Shown: positions 1 through 7,943, counted from the stretch's first letter. The stretch: 27,559 nucleotides of DNA from Faecalimonas sp. (GCA_026169575.1 JAPFCT010000270.1:1-27559); one strand, 5' to 3'. Notes: generated by a model from the sequence alone, not told the origin. Translations and numbers: made by a program.

Positions 1-993
1 AAATCCAAAGGAAATGTTATCTATGCAGATGAACTTGTCAATATGTTCGGGGTAGATGCAGTACGTTACTTTGTTCTCCATGAGATGCCGTTTGACAATG
101 ATGGTGTGATCACATGGGAGCTGATGGTAGAGCGTATGAATTCAGATCTTGCAAATACACTCGGAAACCTTGTAAACCGTACGATTTCTATGACAAATAA
201 ATATTTTGGAGGCGTTGTCACAGATAAAGGTGCTGTGGAAGAGGTGGATGCAGAGTTAAAGGCAGTTGTAGATCGCACACCGCAAGCGGTAGATGAGAAG
301 ATGGAGAAACTCAGAGTTGCAGATGCGATCACAGAGATCTTCAATTTATTTAAGCGCTGCAATAAGTATATTGATGAGACAATGCCATGGGTACTTGCAA
401 AAGAAGAAGAGAAAAAAGACCGTCTGGAGACAGTGCTTTATAATCTGATCACAAGTATTTCAAAGGGAGCAGAGCTGTTAAGTTCTTTCATGCCGGAGAC
501 ATCTGAGAAGATCCTTGCGCAGTTAAATGGCGGACATGTCACAGATAAGCCGGAGATCCTGTTCCAGAGACTTGATATGGAAGAAGTACTGAAAAAAGTA
601 GAAGAGCTGCATCCTCCGGTAGAGGAAAAGGCAGAGGAAGAAGCGGTGATCGATATTGAGCCGAAGGAAGAGATCACATTTGAGGAATTTGGTAAAATGC
701 AATTCCAGGTAGGTGAGATCATCGCATGTGAAGCAGTAAAAAAATCAAAGAAACTGCTTTGCTCACAAGTAAAAGTCGGAAGTCAGGTAAAACAGATCGT
801 ATCAGGTATCAAGGCACATTATACACCGGAAGAGATGGTAGGGAAAAAAGTAATGGTACTTGTCAACTTAAAACCGGCAAAACTGGCAGGTGTTTTATCA
901 GAGGGAATGCTGCTCTGTGCAGAAGATGCGGATGGAAATCTTGCGCTGATGACACCGGAAAAAGAGATGCCGGCAGGGGCAGAGATCTGTTAA
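1..993 (+). CDS. metG: Methionine--tRNA ligase, C-terminal part (5' end outside the window)
   Basis: Charges tRNA-Met with methionine in the cytosol. The reading frame is open from base 1 and begins KSKGNV, the second half of the KMSKS signature that closes over the active site in class I synthetases, so the N-terminal Rossmann domain lies upstream of the window. The 330 residues present hold the end of the catalytic domain, the helical anticodon-binding domain (about window residues 15-190), a short acidic linker rich in E and K, and a C-terminal tRNA-binding OB fold of the EMAPII/Trbp111 type (about 224-330). That last domain shows the FQVGEI, SGI..HY and NLKPAKLAG..S.GMLL patterns and is typical of the long bacterial MetG. 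The stop is TAA. ddh follows after 62 bp with no clear terminator between, so the two are probably cotranscribed. Identification is secure; only the length is unknown. Confidence 0.97.
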   Translation, partial: KSKGNVIYADELVNMFGVDAVRYFVLHEMPFDNDGVITWELMVERMNSDLANTLGNLVNRTISMTNKYFGGVVTDKGAVEEVDAELKAVVDRTPQAVDEKMEKLRVADAITEIFNLFKRCNKYIDETMPWVLAKEEEKKDRLETVLYNLITSISKGAELLSSFMPETSEKILAQLNGGHVTDKPEILFQRLDMEEVLKKVEELHPPVEEKAEEEAVIDIEPKEEITFEEFGKMQFQVGEIIACEAVKKSKKLLCSQVKVGSQVKQIVSGIKAHYTPEEMVGKKVMVLVNLKPAKLAGVLSEGMLLCAEDADGNLALMTPEKEMPAGAEIC

Positions 994-1055
994 GATCCTG
1001 CCTTCGATGCACTGCAGATAAGAAAGAAACAATTACGAGAAAGAAGGAGAACACA

Positions 1056-2042
1056 ATGAGTAAAATCAGAATTGGTATTGTTGGATATGGAAACATCGGA
1101 CGCGGTGTAGAACTTGCGGTCGAGAGAAATGAAGATATGGAACTTGTTGCGGTTGTGACACGCCGTGATCCGGAAAGTGTCCAGATTCTGACAGAAGGTG
1201 TAAAGAAAGTACATTTTGACGATATTCTTACATTGAAGGATGAAGTAGATGTCATGATTCTCTGTGGAGGCTCTGCGACAGACCTTCCGGTAATGGGACC
1301 GGCAATCGCAAAGAATTTCAATATGATCGACAGTTTTGATACACATGCAAAGATTCCGGAATATTTCGCAGATGTCGATGCAGCGGCAAATGAAGGCAAG
1401 AAAGTAGGGATCATCTCTGTAGGATGGGATCCGGGAATGTTCTCTCTGAACCGTATTTATGCAGAATCTATTCTTGTGCAGGGAAGCACTTATACATTCT
1501 GGGGTAAGGGTGTCAGCCAGGGACATTCTGATGCGATCCGCCGTATCGAAGGAGTAAAAAATGCGATCCAGTATACAGTTCCGATTGAAGAGGCAGTGGA
1601 GAGAGTCAGAAGCGGAAGTGAACCAGAACTTTCCACAAGAGAAAAACATCTCCGCGAGTGCTATGTAGTAGCTGAGGAAGGTGCAGATAAAGCGCTGATC
1701 GAGAAGACGATCAAAGAGATGCCAAATTATTTTGCAGATTATGATACAACTGTTACATTTGTGACCGAAGAAGAGTTAAAAGCAGAGCACAGCAAAATGC
1801 CGCATGGAGGTTTCGTGATCCGTACTGGAGAAACAGGAAGAGATGGAAACAAACATGTGATCGAGTACTCTCTGAAACTGGATTCGAATCCGGAATTTAC
1901 ATCCAGTGTATTAGTTGCTTATGCGCGTGCTGCATACAGACTTGCAAACAGTGGAAACTGTGGTGCAAAGACCGTATTTGATATTGCGCCTGGTCTGTTG
2001 TCCATGAAATCCGCAGAACAACTGAGAAAAGAAATTCTGTAA
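1056..2042 (+). CDS. ddh: meso-Diaminopimelate D-dehydrogenase
   Basis: NADPH-dependent enzyme that makes meso-diaminopimelate in one step from tetrahydrodipicolinate and ammonia, feeding lysine and peptidoglycan synthesis. The protein has 328 residues, close to the usual length near 326. It shows an N-terminal dinucleotide-binding loop (GYGNIGRG, residues 11-18), DSFDTH (92-97), the substrate-site stretch SVGWDPGMFS (121-130), GKGVSQGHSDA (150-160) and MPHGGFVIRTG (248-258), all hallmarks of the family. The frame stays open upstream to base 759, but that part lies inside metG. The ATG at 1056 is preceded by AGAAGGAGA at good spacing and starts exactly at the family's usual N-terminus. It lies 62 bp after metG in the same direction and ends at a strong hairpin. 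Presence of this gene implies the dehydrogenase branch of lysine synthesis. Confidence 0.96.
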   Translation: MSKIRIGIVGYGNIGRGVELAVERNEDMELVAVVTRRDPESVQILTEGVKKVHFDDILTLKDEVDVMILCGGSATDLPVMGPAIAKNFNMIDSFDTHAKIPEYFADVDAAANEGKKVGIISVGWDPGMFSLNRIYAESILVQGSTYTFWGKGVSQGHSDAIRRIEGVKNAIQYTVPIEEAVERVRSGSEPELSTREKHLRECYVVAEEGADKALIEKTIKEMPNYFADYDTTVTFVTEEELKAEHSKMPHGGFVIRTGETGRDGNKHVIEYSLKLDSNPEFTSSVLVAYARAAYRLANSGNCGAKTVFDIAPGLLSMKSAEQLRKEIL

Positions 2043-2056
2043 GAGACTACAGAGAT

Positions 2057-2120
2057 AAAAAAAGCAGGCACTGCAGGGGGATCCGTGTCATATCAGCTCC
2101 TGCCGGTGTCTGCTTTTATA
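2057..2120. terminator. Bidirectional intrinsic terminator between ddh and the small minus-strand gene
   Basis: A 12-bp stem with one G-U pair (2060-2071 with 2106-2117) closes over an internal CAGG/CCTG helix. On the plus strand the tail is TTTTATA. On the minus strand it is seven T (complement of A at 2057-2063). It can therefore stop both ddh from the left and the convergent 96-aa gene from the right. Confidence 0.85.
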
Positions 2121-2175
2121 AAATCCTTTTGAAGAAAACGTAAGTGAAACGCGGCTGCGGATCAAATACAGTACA

Positions 2176-2466
2176 CTAGCTTAACTGTACTTCTTTTGCT
2201 TCTTCCGGTTTGAAATCATTTGCAAGGTCATAAATATTGTGGCCCGTAGATTCGCTCAGTACACGTCCTTCTAAGGAATAGCAGCGGATAAATCTCTTGT
2301 TATCGATGCTTGACCAGTGTTCTACATCCCATGTCAGATATCCATCTTCGTCTGTTTTCTTTCCATCCAGGATCAGGTCTACCTGGCGTCCGTTGACCAT
2401 GATGTCAACAAGTTCTTTTTCAGTAGCTTCCAGTTCTACTTTATTTACTGTGTCGTAAACTTTCAT
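2176..2466 (-). CDS. Small protein of unknown function, 96 aa
   Basis: I do not recognise a named family with certainty. The protein (starts MKVYDTVNKV) is soluble, acidic and looks like a small alpha/beta domain: an ELEATEKELVDIMVNG helix-turn segment, then LILDGKK, TWDVEHW and FIRCYSL strands. It has no signal peptide, membrane helix or cysteine motif. The ATG at 2466 is chosen because AGGAGG lies 9 nt upstream and because a consensus promoter (2500-2528) ends just before it. The frame runs open further upstream but would pass through that promoter. It is transcribed convergently to ddh and divergently from tatD, so it is its own unit inside an otherwise plus-strand housekeeping block. The combination of promoter, RBS and terminator makes a real gene likely. 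Confidence 0.85.
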   Translation of the reverse strand: MKVYDTVNKVELEATEKELVDIMVNGRQVDLILDGKKTDEDGYLTWDVEHWSSIDNKRFIRCYSLEGRVLSESTGHNIYDLANDFKPEEAKEVQLS

Positions 2467-2499
2467 TTTCAAGTTCCTCCTCTTTTTGATATATAGACA

Positions 2500-2528
2500 A
2501 GTATAATCTTTTTTACGGATAAATTCAA
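2500..2528 (-). promoter_or_regulatory. Sigma-A-type promoter for the 96-aa gene
   Basis: On the minus strand: -35 TTGAAT (2523-2528), 17-bp spacer, -10 TATACT (2500-2505). The ATG follows about 34 bp after the -10 box. Confidence 0.75.
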
Positions 2529-2557
2529 ACCTTTTATAGAAGAAACAGACAGAAAAG

Positions 2558-2586
2558 TTGAATTTAAGGGGATTTTCACTTATAAT
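2558..2586 (+). promoter_or_regulatory. Sigma-A-type promoter for tatD-rsmA-AIM24 genes
   Basis: -35 TTGAAT (2558-2563), 17-bp spacer, perfect -10 TATAAT (2581-2586), 38 bp before the tatD ATG. The -35 boxes of the two divergent promoters are only 29 bp apart, so they could share regulation. Confidence 0.8.
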
Positions 2587-2624
2587 CAAGAACAGAAGCA
2601 AAAGCCGGAAAGGGGTTAATATAG

Positions 2625-3386
2625 ATGATTTTTGAGACACATGCACATTATGATGATGAGCAGTTTGACAGCGACAGAGAAGAGCTTCTTGCCGGGATGC
2701 AGGAAGCGGGGATCGGGACGATCGTAAACGTCGGCGCCACATTGCATGGATGCGAGTCTACGATCAGACTTGCGGAACAATATCCGTTTATTTATGCGGC
2801 GGTTGGTGTACATCCTGATGAAGTTGGTACATTGGATGAAGAAAAGTTTTCGTGGCTGGAGGAGAAACTGTCACACGATAAAGTTGTGGCAGTCGGGGAG
2901 ATCGGCCTTGATTATTACTGGGATCATGAATCACACGAAGTCCAGAAAAAATGGTTTATCCGTCAACTGGAGGCTGCGAGAAAAGCAGGGCTTCCGGTGA
3001 TCATCCACAGCAGGGAAGCGGCGGCGGATACTTTGGAGATCATGAAGAAATATGGTCAGGGAATGAAGGGAATCATCCACTGCTACTCTTATTCCACAGA
3101 ACATGCCAGAGAGTATGTGAAGATGGGATATCTGCTGGGAATTGGCGGAGTTGTCACATTTAAAAATGCAAAGAAGTTAAAAGAGGTTGTTGCAGAGATT
3201 CCGCTTCAGTCACTTGTTCTGGAAACGGACTGCCCATATCTTGCGCCGGTCCCGAACAGAGGTAAGAGAAATTCATCACTGAATCTTCCTTTCATAGCAG
3301 AAGAAATTGCAGCAATCAAACAGATCAGCAGGGAAGAAGTAATCTCGCAGACAAGGGAGAACGCAAGAAAATTATTTGGAGTATAG
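2625..3386 (+). CDS. tatD: TatD-family metal-dependent hydrolase (DNase)
   Basis: Cytosolic TIM-barrel hydrolase of the amidohydrolase superfamily; characterised members are metal-dependent 3'-5' exonucleases acting on DNA. The 253 residues match the usual length. All metal ligands are visible: H6 and H8 (THAHYDD), E92 (GEIGLDYY), H128 (VIIHSR), H152 (GIIHCYS) and D202 (ETDCPYL). The start at 2625 has GGAAAGG upstream and sits at the family's N-terminus. rsmA begins 12 bp after the stop, so the two are translated from one message. In many Firmicutes the order is metG-tatD-rnmV-rsmA; here tatD joins rsmA directly and rnmV (ribonuclease M5) is absent at this place. Confidence 0.95.
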   Translation: MIFETHAHYDDEQFDSDREELLAGMQEAGIGTIVNVGATLHGCESTIRLAEQYPFIYAAVGVHPDEVGTLDEEKFSWLEEKLSHDKVVAVGEIGLDYYWDHESHEVQKKWFIRQLEAARKAGLPVIIHSREAAADTLEIMKKYGQGMKGIIHCYSYSTEHAREYVKMGYLLGIGGVVTFKNAKKLKEVVAEIPLQSLVLETDCPYLAPVPNRGKRNSSLNLPFIAEEIAAIKQISREEVISQTRENARKLFGV

Positions 3387-3398
3387 GAGAATATATAT

Positions 3399-4289
3399 AT
3401 GAATCAGCCAACATTAGGCAATCCACAGAATACCATTGCGGTATTGCAGAAGTACAATTTTTCATTTCAGAAGAAATTTGGACAGAACTTTTTGATCGAT
3501 ACACATGTGCTGGATAAGATCATCCGCTCGGCAGAGATCACGAAGGATGATTTTGTTCTGGAGATCGGTCCTGGAATCGGAACGATGACACAGTATCTTG
3601 CATGTGCGGCAAGAGAAGTTGTGGCAGTTGAGATCGACAAGGCACTGATTCCAATATTGCAAGATACATTGAGCGGATATGATAATGTCACGGTTATCAA
3701 CGAAGATGTGTTAAAGTTAGACATCGTAAAACTGGCAGAGGAAAGAAATGGGGGCAGACCGATCAAAGTTGTGGCAAATCTCCCATATTATATTACAACA
3801 CCGATCATTATGGGGCTGTTTGAGAGTCATGTGCCGGTGCAGAGCATCACAGTTATGGTGCAGAAAGAAGTTGCAGACCGGATGCAGGTTGGCCCGGGAA
3901 CGAAGGATTATGGCGCGTTGTCACTTGCGGTGCAGTATTATGCGAAGCCGTATATCGCCGCAAATGTCCCGCCAAACTGTTTCATGCCAAGACCGAAAGT
4001 CGGGTCGGCAGTGATCCGGCTGGAATGCCATGAGAAACCGTCGGTTCAGGTAGAGGACGAGAGACTGATGTTCCGTATTATCCGGGCATCCTTTAATCAG
4101 AGACGGAAGACGCTGGCAAATGGACTGAAAAATTCTCCGGAGATCTCGCTGTCAAAAGAAGGCATCGAGCAGGCAATCGCAAAACTGGGAAAAGGAGCAA
4201 GTGTGAGAGGAGAAGCTCTGAACCTGGAAGAATTTGCACATCTGAGCAATATTGTCGGAGAACTGATGCAGGAAGAGCAGAAGAAGTAA
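3399..4289 (+). CDS. rsmA: 16S rRNA (adenine(1518)-N(6)/adenine(1519)-N(6))-dimethyltransferase
   Basis: Also called ksgA. It dimethylates two neighbouring adenines in the 3'-terminal helix of 16S rRNA, using S-adenosylmethionine, late in small-subunit assembly. The 296 residues show the Rossmann-type methyltransferase fold in order: QNFLID (29-34), the SAM loop EIGPGIGTMT (55-64), the acidic VEID (77-80), NEDVLKLD (101-108) and the catalytic NLPYYITTP (127-135). A C-terminal helical domain carries FNQRRKTL near residue 233. AGGAG lies 9 nt before the ATG. It is coupled to tatD by a 12-bp gap. Loss of this enzyme is the classical cause of kasugamycin resistance. Confidence 0.97.
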   Translation: MNQPTLGNPQNTIAVLQKYNFSFQKKFGQNFLIDTHVLDKIIRSAEITKDDFVLEIGPGIGTMTQYLACAAREVVAVEIDKALIPILQDTLSGYDNVTVINEDVLKLDIVKLAEERNGGRPIKVVANLPYYITTPIIMGLFESHVPVQSITVMVQKEVADRMQVGPGTKDYGALSLAVQYYAKPYIAANVPPNCFMPRPKVGSAVIRLECHEKPSVQVEDERLMFRIIRASFNQRRKTLANGLKNSPEISLSKEGIEQAIAKLGKGASVRGEALNLEEFAHLSNIVGELMQEEQKK

Positions 4290-4332
4290 AGGCAAAGTAC
4301 TTTCATATTTCATATAAAAGGGGGAAATAAAG

Positions 4333-5013
4333 ATGAGATATCAGATTTTAGGAGACACACTTCCGGTAGTAATTTGCAGACTTGGTGCAGGAGAGAGTAT
4401 GATCACAGAAAAAGGATCGATGGCATGGATGTCACCAAATATGCGGATGGATACTTCGACAAATGGAGGAATCGGTAAGGCATTCGGAAGAATGTTTTCC
4501 GGAGAAGCAATGTTCCAAAATGTATACACAGCGCAGGAAGGAGAAGGGGAAATTGCATTTGCATCCAGTTTTCCAGGCTCTATCCGGGTATTCTCTGTCC
4601 GTCCGGGAGAAGAGATCATTGTCCAGAAAGGTGGTTTTCTTGCAGCCGAGGCAGGTGTGCAGCTGTCGGTACATTTTCATAAGAAGATCGCATCAGGCTT
4701 CTTCGGCGGAGAAGGGTTCATTCTTCAGAAGATTTCCGGAGAAGGTGTGATGTTTGCGGAGTTTGACGGTCATGTGATCGAGTATGAACTTCAGCCAGGG
4801 CAGCAGATTGTGATCGATACCGGACATCTTGCGGCGATGACAGCATCGTGCCGGATGGATATTCAGACAGTTCCGGGGCTGAAAAATAAAGTTTTTGGCG
4901 GAGAAGGATTTTTTAACACAGTGATCACAGGACCGGGGCATATCTGGCTTCAGACAATGACGATCAGCAATGTAGCAGGAGCGCTGCGCCCATATTTCCC
5001 AGCTGCAAACTAG
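4333..5013 (+). CDS. AIM24-family protein (TIGR00266-like)
   Basis: A 226-residue, glycine-rich, all-beta protein with the repeated patterns expected for the family named after yeast mitochondrial Aim24: MSPNMRMDTS (33-42), FPGSIRVFSVRPGEEIIVQKGGFLA split over about 80-105, FGGEGFILQKISGEG near 124-138, and VFGGEGFFNT near 187-196. The fold resembles a duplicated jelly-roll (tryptophan-RNA-binding attenuator-like). No enzymatic activity is established for bacterial members. There is no signal peptide. It has GGGGGAA upstream of the ATG and begins 43 bp after rsmA with no terminator between, so it is probably the last gene of the tatD-rsmA transcript. Family assignment is confident; function is unknown. 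Confidence 0.9.
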   Translation: MRYQILGDTLPVVICRLGAGESMITEKGSMAWMSPNMRMDTSTNGGIGKAFGRMFSGEAMFQNVYTAQEGEGEIAFASSFPGSIRVFSVRPGEEIIVQKGGFLAAEAGVQLSVHFHKKIASGFFGGEGFILQKISGEGVMFAEFDGHVIEYELQPGQQIVIDTGHLAAMTASCRMDIQTVPGLKNKVFGGEGFFNTVITGPGHIWLQTMTISNVAGALRPYFPAAN

Positions 5014-5040
5014 GAAAATGAGAATATCGGAATAAATCAG

Positions 5041-5092
5041 AACAGACTTTTTGTGAATAGAAAAACAAAAAGTCTGTTATTTTATTAATAAT
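5041..5092 (+). terminator. Intrinsic terminator after the AIM24 gene
   Basis: Perfect 14-bp stem (5041-5054 with 5065-5078), 10-nt loop, then ATTTTATTAAT. Confidence 0.9.
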
Positions 5093-5110
5093 TATTTAAT
5101 ATTTTGAATA

Positions 5111-5139
5111 TTGCAAAAATGAGAATGCTTTAGTATAAT
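5111..5139 (+). promoter_or_regulatory. Promoter for citrate synthase
   Basis: -35 TTGCAA (5111-5116), 17-bp spacer, perfect -10 TATAAT (5134-5139), 51 bp before the ATG, right after the preceding terminator. AT-rich sequence upstream (5080-5110) could act as an UP element. Confidence 0.8.
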
Positions 5140-5190
5140 AAATGCTAAATTACAAAAAAACAGACATCATCATTCAGAGAGGAGAAGCCT

Positions 5191-6552
5191 ATGGGAAAAG
5201 AAACTTTATTTGATATCACACCTAAGATTGAGACGTTGGCAAAAAAGTGTGAAGCGAACAATGAAATTGATAAAGAATTATATACAAAGTATGAAGTAAA
5301 GAGAGGGCTCCGCGACCTGAATGGAAAAGGTGTGCTTGCAGGACTGACCAATGTCTCGGATGTCCGGGCGAAAAAGATAGTAGGTGGTGTAGAAGTTCCG
5401 TGTGAAGGAAATTTATATTATCGTGGATACAATGTGAAAGATCTTGTAGATGGATTTCTCCAAAAAGACCATTATGGATTTGAGGAGATCGCATATCTTC
5501 TATTATTTGGAGAACTTCCAAATGAGTGTGAATTAAGAGAATTTCACGAGGTACTTGTGGAGCGCAGGACGCTTCCTCCGACATTTGTCCGGGATGTGAT
5601 TATGAAAGCGCCCAGCCGGGATATGATGAACAGCCTTTCACGTTCTATTCTGAATCTGTATTCCTACGATGAAAAAGCAGATGATACATCAATCCCAAAT
5701 GTGCTCAGACAGTGCCTGAATCTGATCAGTCAGTTCCCGATGCTGATGGTCTATGGATATCATGCCTATAATTACCGCATGGGAGAGGATTTGTTTATCT
5801 ATGCACCGGATCAGTCACTTTCCACGGCAGAGAATATTTTGATGATGCTAAGAAAGGATAAGAAGTACACGAAGCTGGAAGCAAAGATACTGGATATGGC
5901 GCTTGTGCTCCATATGGATCATGGCGGAGGAAATAACTCGACATTTACAACGCATGTAGTCACATCTTCCGGAACGGATACTTATTCGACTATGGCAGCG
6001 GCGATGGCATCTTTGAAAGGGCCGAAGCATGGAGGCGCCAACATCAAGGTGACACAGATGTTTGAAGATATGAAGCAGCATCTGACAGACTGGGAAGATG
6101 AAGATGAGGTAAGAGCATATCTGGAAGCTCTTTTGGATAAGAAAGCATTTGACCAGAAAGGACTGATCTATGGAATGGGACATGCGGTCTATTCCATCTC
6201 AGACCCGAGAGCCGATATTTTCCGGACATTCGTTGCACAGCTGGCAAGAGAAAAGCATTGTGAGAAGGAATATGCACTTTATGCACTGGTAGAAGAGCTG
6301 GCTCCGAAAGTGATTGGTGAGAAGCGGAAGATCTACAAAGGAGTCAATGCCAATGTAGACTTTTACAGTGGACTTGTATATAGTATGCTTGGTCTGCCAA
6401 AAGAACTGTATACCCCGATTTTTGCTGCTGCGCGTATTGTCGGATGGAGCGCCCACAGACTGGAGGAACTGAAAAATGTGGATAAGATCATCCGGCCGGC
6501 TTATAAGTCGTTAGCTCCGCACAGAGCGTATGTGGAGATGGAAGACCGATAA
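5191..6552 (+). CDS. Citrate synthase (citrate/2-methylcitrate synthase family)
   Basis: Condenses acetyl-CoA with oxaloacetate to citrate; in anaerobes this starts the oxidative branch of a partial TCA cycle towards 2-oxoglutarate and glutamate. The 453-residue protein is longer than the roughly 370-430 typical of bacterial enzymes because of an N-terminal extension of about 45 residues. The active-site set is complete: H244 in HMDHGGGNNS, catalytic H280 in GPKHGGAN, H331 in YGMGHAVY followed by SDPRA, and D390 in NVDFYSG. A 2-methylcitrate preference cannot be excluded by sequence. AGAGGAG precedes the ATG. It has its own promoter. The downstream hydrolase starts 22 bp after the stop, with no terminator between. 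Confidence 0.93.
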   Translation: MGKETLFDITPKIETLAKKCEANNEIDKELYTKYEVKRGLRDLNGKGVLAGLTNVSDVRAKKIVGGVEVPCEGNLYYRGYNVKDLVDGFLQKDHYGFEEIAYLLLFGELPNECELREFHEVLVERRTLPPTFVRDVIMKAPSRDMMNSLSRSILNLYSYDEKADDTSIPNVLRQCLNLISQFPMLMVYGYHAYNYRMGEDLFIYAPDQSLSTAENILMMLRKDKKYTKLEAKILDMALVLHMDHGGGNNSTFTTHVVTSSGTDTYSTMAAAMASLKGPKHGGANIKVTQMFEDMKQHLTDWEDEDEVRAYLEALLDKKAFDQKGLIYGMGHAVYSISDPRADIFRTFVAQLAREKHCEKEYALYALVEELAPKVIGEKRKIYKGVNANVDFYSGLVYSMLGLPKELYTPIFAAARIVGWSAHRLEELKNVDKIIRPAYKSLAPHRAYVEMEDR

Positions 6553-6574
6553 AAACAAGAAGGAAGGAAAAAAC

Positions 6575-7543
6575 ATGGAAAAGACAGAATTTTATTATCC
6601 TTCCAGTGATGGACATACAGAGATCCACGCAGTAGAGTGGAGAGGAGAAGGACAGATCAAGGCTGTCCTTCAAGTCTGTCATGGAATGGTAGAGTATATT
6701 GAACGGTATGAAGAATTTGCCTCTTATCTGACTGACAGAGGGTTCGTGGTGACTGGACATGATCATCTGGGGCATGGGAAATCTGTGGCAGATGAAGAAG
6801 ATTATGGGTATTTTCCGGAGCAGAGAGGAAATATATGTGTCGTGGAGGATATTGATACCCTGCGCAGAAGAACAGAGAAGAAATATCCGCAGGTTCCATA
6901 TTTTATGCTTGGACATAGTATGGGATCGTTCCTGCTCAGACAATACCTGCTGGCTCATGCAGAAGGCTTGTCAGGAGCTATTATTATGGGAACCGGGTAT
7001 CAGCCACTGCCGGTACTTATGCTCGGACGGTGCGTGTGTAGATGTATCGCGGCAGTGAAAGGATGGCGTTACCGAAGTAAATTTGTGAATTCGATGGCAT
7101 TTGGAGGATATAATAAAAAGTTTCATCCGGTGCGGACCGAAATGGACTGGCTGACAAAAGATGAGAAAATCGTAGACGCGTATTTAAAAAATCCGATGTG
7201 TACATTTATATTTACGGTGAGCGCTTACTATCAGATGTTTGGCGGAATGGAACAGCTGCAGAAGAAAGGAGCAGTCGAAAATATTCCAAAAGATCTCCCG
7301 GTCTTTTTTGTTGCAGGAAAAGACGATCCTGTGGGAAACTTTGGGAATGGTGTGGAAAAAGTCTTTCAAAAATACAAAGACTGTGGATTAAAAGACGTTC
7401 AGATCAAGCTGTATGCAAATGACAGACATGAAATACTGAATGAGACAGACCGGGAGACGGTGTATGAAGACTTGTATCAATGGATGGAAAAAAGAAGAGC
7501 ATGCCTGAAAGAGGTTAAAAATACAGTGGATGCGTGTTTGTAG
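6575..7543 (+). CDS. Alpha/beta hydrolase, monoacylglycerol-lipase-like (serine aminopeptidase S33 / Hydrolase_4 type)
   Basis: A 322-residue soluble alpha/beta hydrolase, probably an esterase or lysophospholipase; the substrate is unknown. The oxyanion region is VCHGMVEYIERYEEFA (34-49), followed by GHDHLGHGKS (61-70). The nucleophile is S115 in GHSMGS (113-118), the acid D251 in GKDDPVG, and the base H285 in NDRHEILNE, so the triad is complete. The frame is open back to 6530 inside the citrate synthase gene. The ATG at 6575 is preferred because AGGAAGG lies just upstream and the protein then starts directly with the first beta strand. It probably shares the citrate synthase transcript and is closed by the terminator at 7550. 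Confidence 0.9.
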   Translation: MEKTEFYYPSSDGHTEIHAVEWRGEGQIKAVLQVCHGMVEYIERYEEFASYLTDRGFVVTGHDHLGHGKSVADEEDYGYFPEQRGNICVVEDIDTLRRRTEKKYPQVPYFMLGHSMGSFLLRQYLLAHAEGLSGAIIMGTGYQPLPVLMLGRCVCRCIAAVKGWRYRSKFVNSMAFGGYNKKFHPVRTEMDWLTKDEKIVDAYLKNPMCTFIFTVSAYYQMFGGMEQLQKKGAVENIPKDLPVFFVAGKDDPVGNFGNGVEKVFQKYKDCGLKDVQIKLYANDRHEILNETDRETVYEDLYQWMEKRRACLKEVKNTVDACL

Positions 7544-7549
7544 ACAGCA

Positions 7550-7590
7550 AAAACCCGTCAGCCAGGGGGCTGACGGGTTTTGCCGTTTTA
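7550..7590 (+). terminator. Intrinsic terminator after the hydrolase gene
   Basis: Perfect 14-bp GC-rich stem (7550-7563 with 7568-7581) with a 4-nt loop. The stem ends in TTTT, followed by GCCGTTTTAT. The flanking A run also gives a T-rich tail on the minus strand. Confidence 0.88.
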
Positions 7591-7825
7591 TAGTTATTAA
7601 AGGAATGAGAGTTAAAGTGCTACACCCCGGAATCCCCAGGGTGTATGTACTTTATGAGGGGGGAGATAGTGAGTGTTAATCAACTATCTAAACGTAGTAT
7701 AACGAATAAATGTGTCTAAACTATGTGTAATTTCTAAAAGAAAACAAAAAAATATTAATATAGTCTTAAGGTGGGAATGCACAGAAGCAACAGAACATAT
7801 CCGGAATATTCTGGGGATATAGTCA

Positions 7826-7850
7826 GTGTCAGAAAGTTCTTTTCTGACAC
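7826..7850. repeat. Perfect 10-bp inverted repeat upstream of the response-regulator promoter
   Basis: GTGTCAGAAA (7826-7835), 5-nt loop, TTTCTGACAC (7841-7850). No T-run follows, so it is not an intrinsic terminator. Its centre is about 93 bp before the likely transcription start, which would suit an activator or repressor dimer, or it could be a hairpin of an unrecognised transcript. Confidence 0.6.
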
Positions 7851-7867
7851 GCAGGTTCGAATTAAAC

Positions 7868-7889
7868 ATTTCTTAATAATTTCCATAAT
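7868..7889 (+). promoter_or_regulatory. Candidate tandem operator for an OmpR-type regulator
   Basis: ATTTC occurs at 7868 and 7879, exactly 11 bp apart, each followed by an A/T-rich half (TTAATA, CATAAT). It lies just upstream of the -35 box of the response-regulator promoter. OmpR-family proteins bind direct repeats spaced about 10-11 bp, so autoregulation is plausible. This is inference from spacing only. Confidence 0.35.
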
Positions 7890-7895
7890 CCCCTC

Positions 7896-7924
7896 TTAAA
7901 AAATCACTGCTATCCTTGTATAAT
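7896..7924 (+). promoter_or_regulatory. Promoter for the two-component genes
   Basis: Perfect -10 TATAAT (7919-7924) with a poor -35 TTAAAA (7896-7901) at 17 bp, as expected for a promoter needing an activator. The leader would be only about 13 nt and consists almost wholly of the strong Shine-Dalgarno GAGGAGGTGAT before the ATG at 7944. Confidence 0.7.
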
Positions 7925-7943
7925 ACAGAGGAGGTGATGAAAT

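Larger units (their letters stand above)
7591..7895. other. Gene-free stretch with several inverted repeats upstream of the two-component genes
   Basis: No convincing gene is seen here. The stretch is AT-rich in its middle (7680-7760). It holds a 7-bp inverted repeat TACACCC/GGGTGTA (7621-7627 with 7639-7645), a G-rich run at 7657-7664 and a near-palindrome ATATCC...GGATAT (7797-7820). The perfect 10-bp inverted repeat at 7826-7850 is listed separately. It could hold a small RNA or regulator sites for the response-regulator promoter, but nothing in it identifies a known RNA family. Confidence 0.5.

Noticed and set aside
759..1055. Upstream extension of the ddh reading frame
   Set aside because: It overlaps metG in another frame. 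A good ribbon-binding-type start with Shine-Dalgarno at 1056 gives the exact family length.
7655..7730. Short ORF after the G-rich GAGGGGGGAGATAG sequence
   Set aside because: A GTG start would give only 16 codons with no conserved look. The G-rich run is not well placed as a ribosome-binding site.
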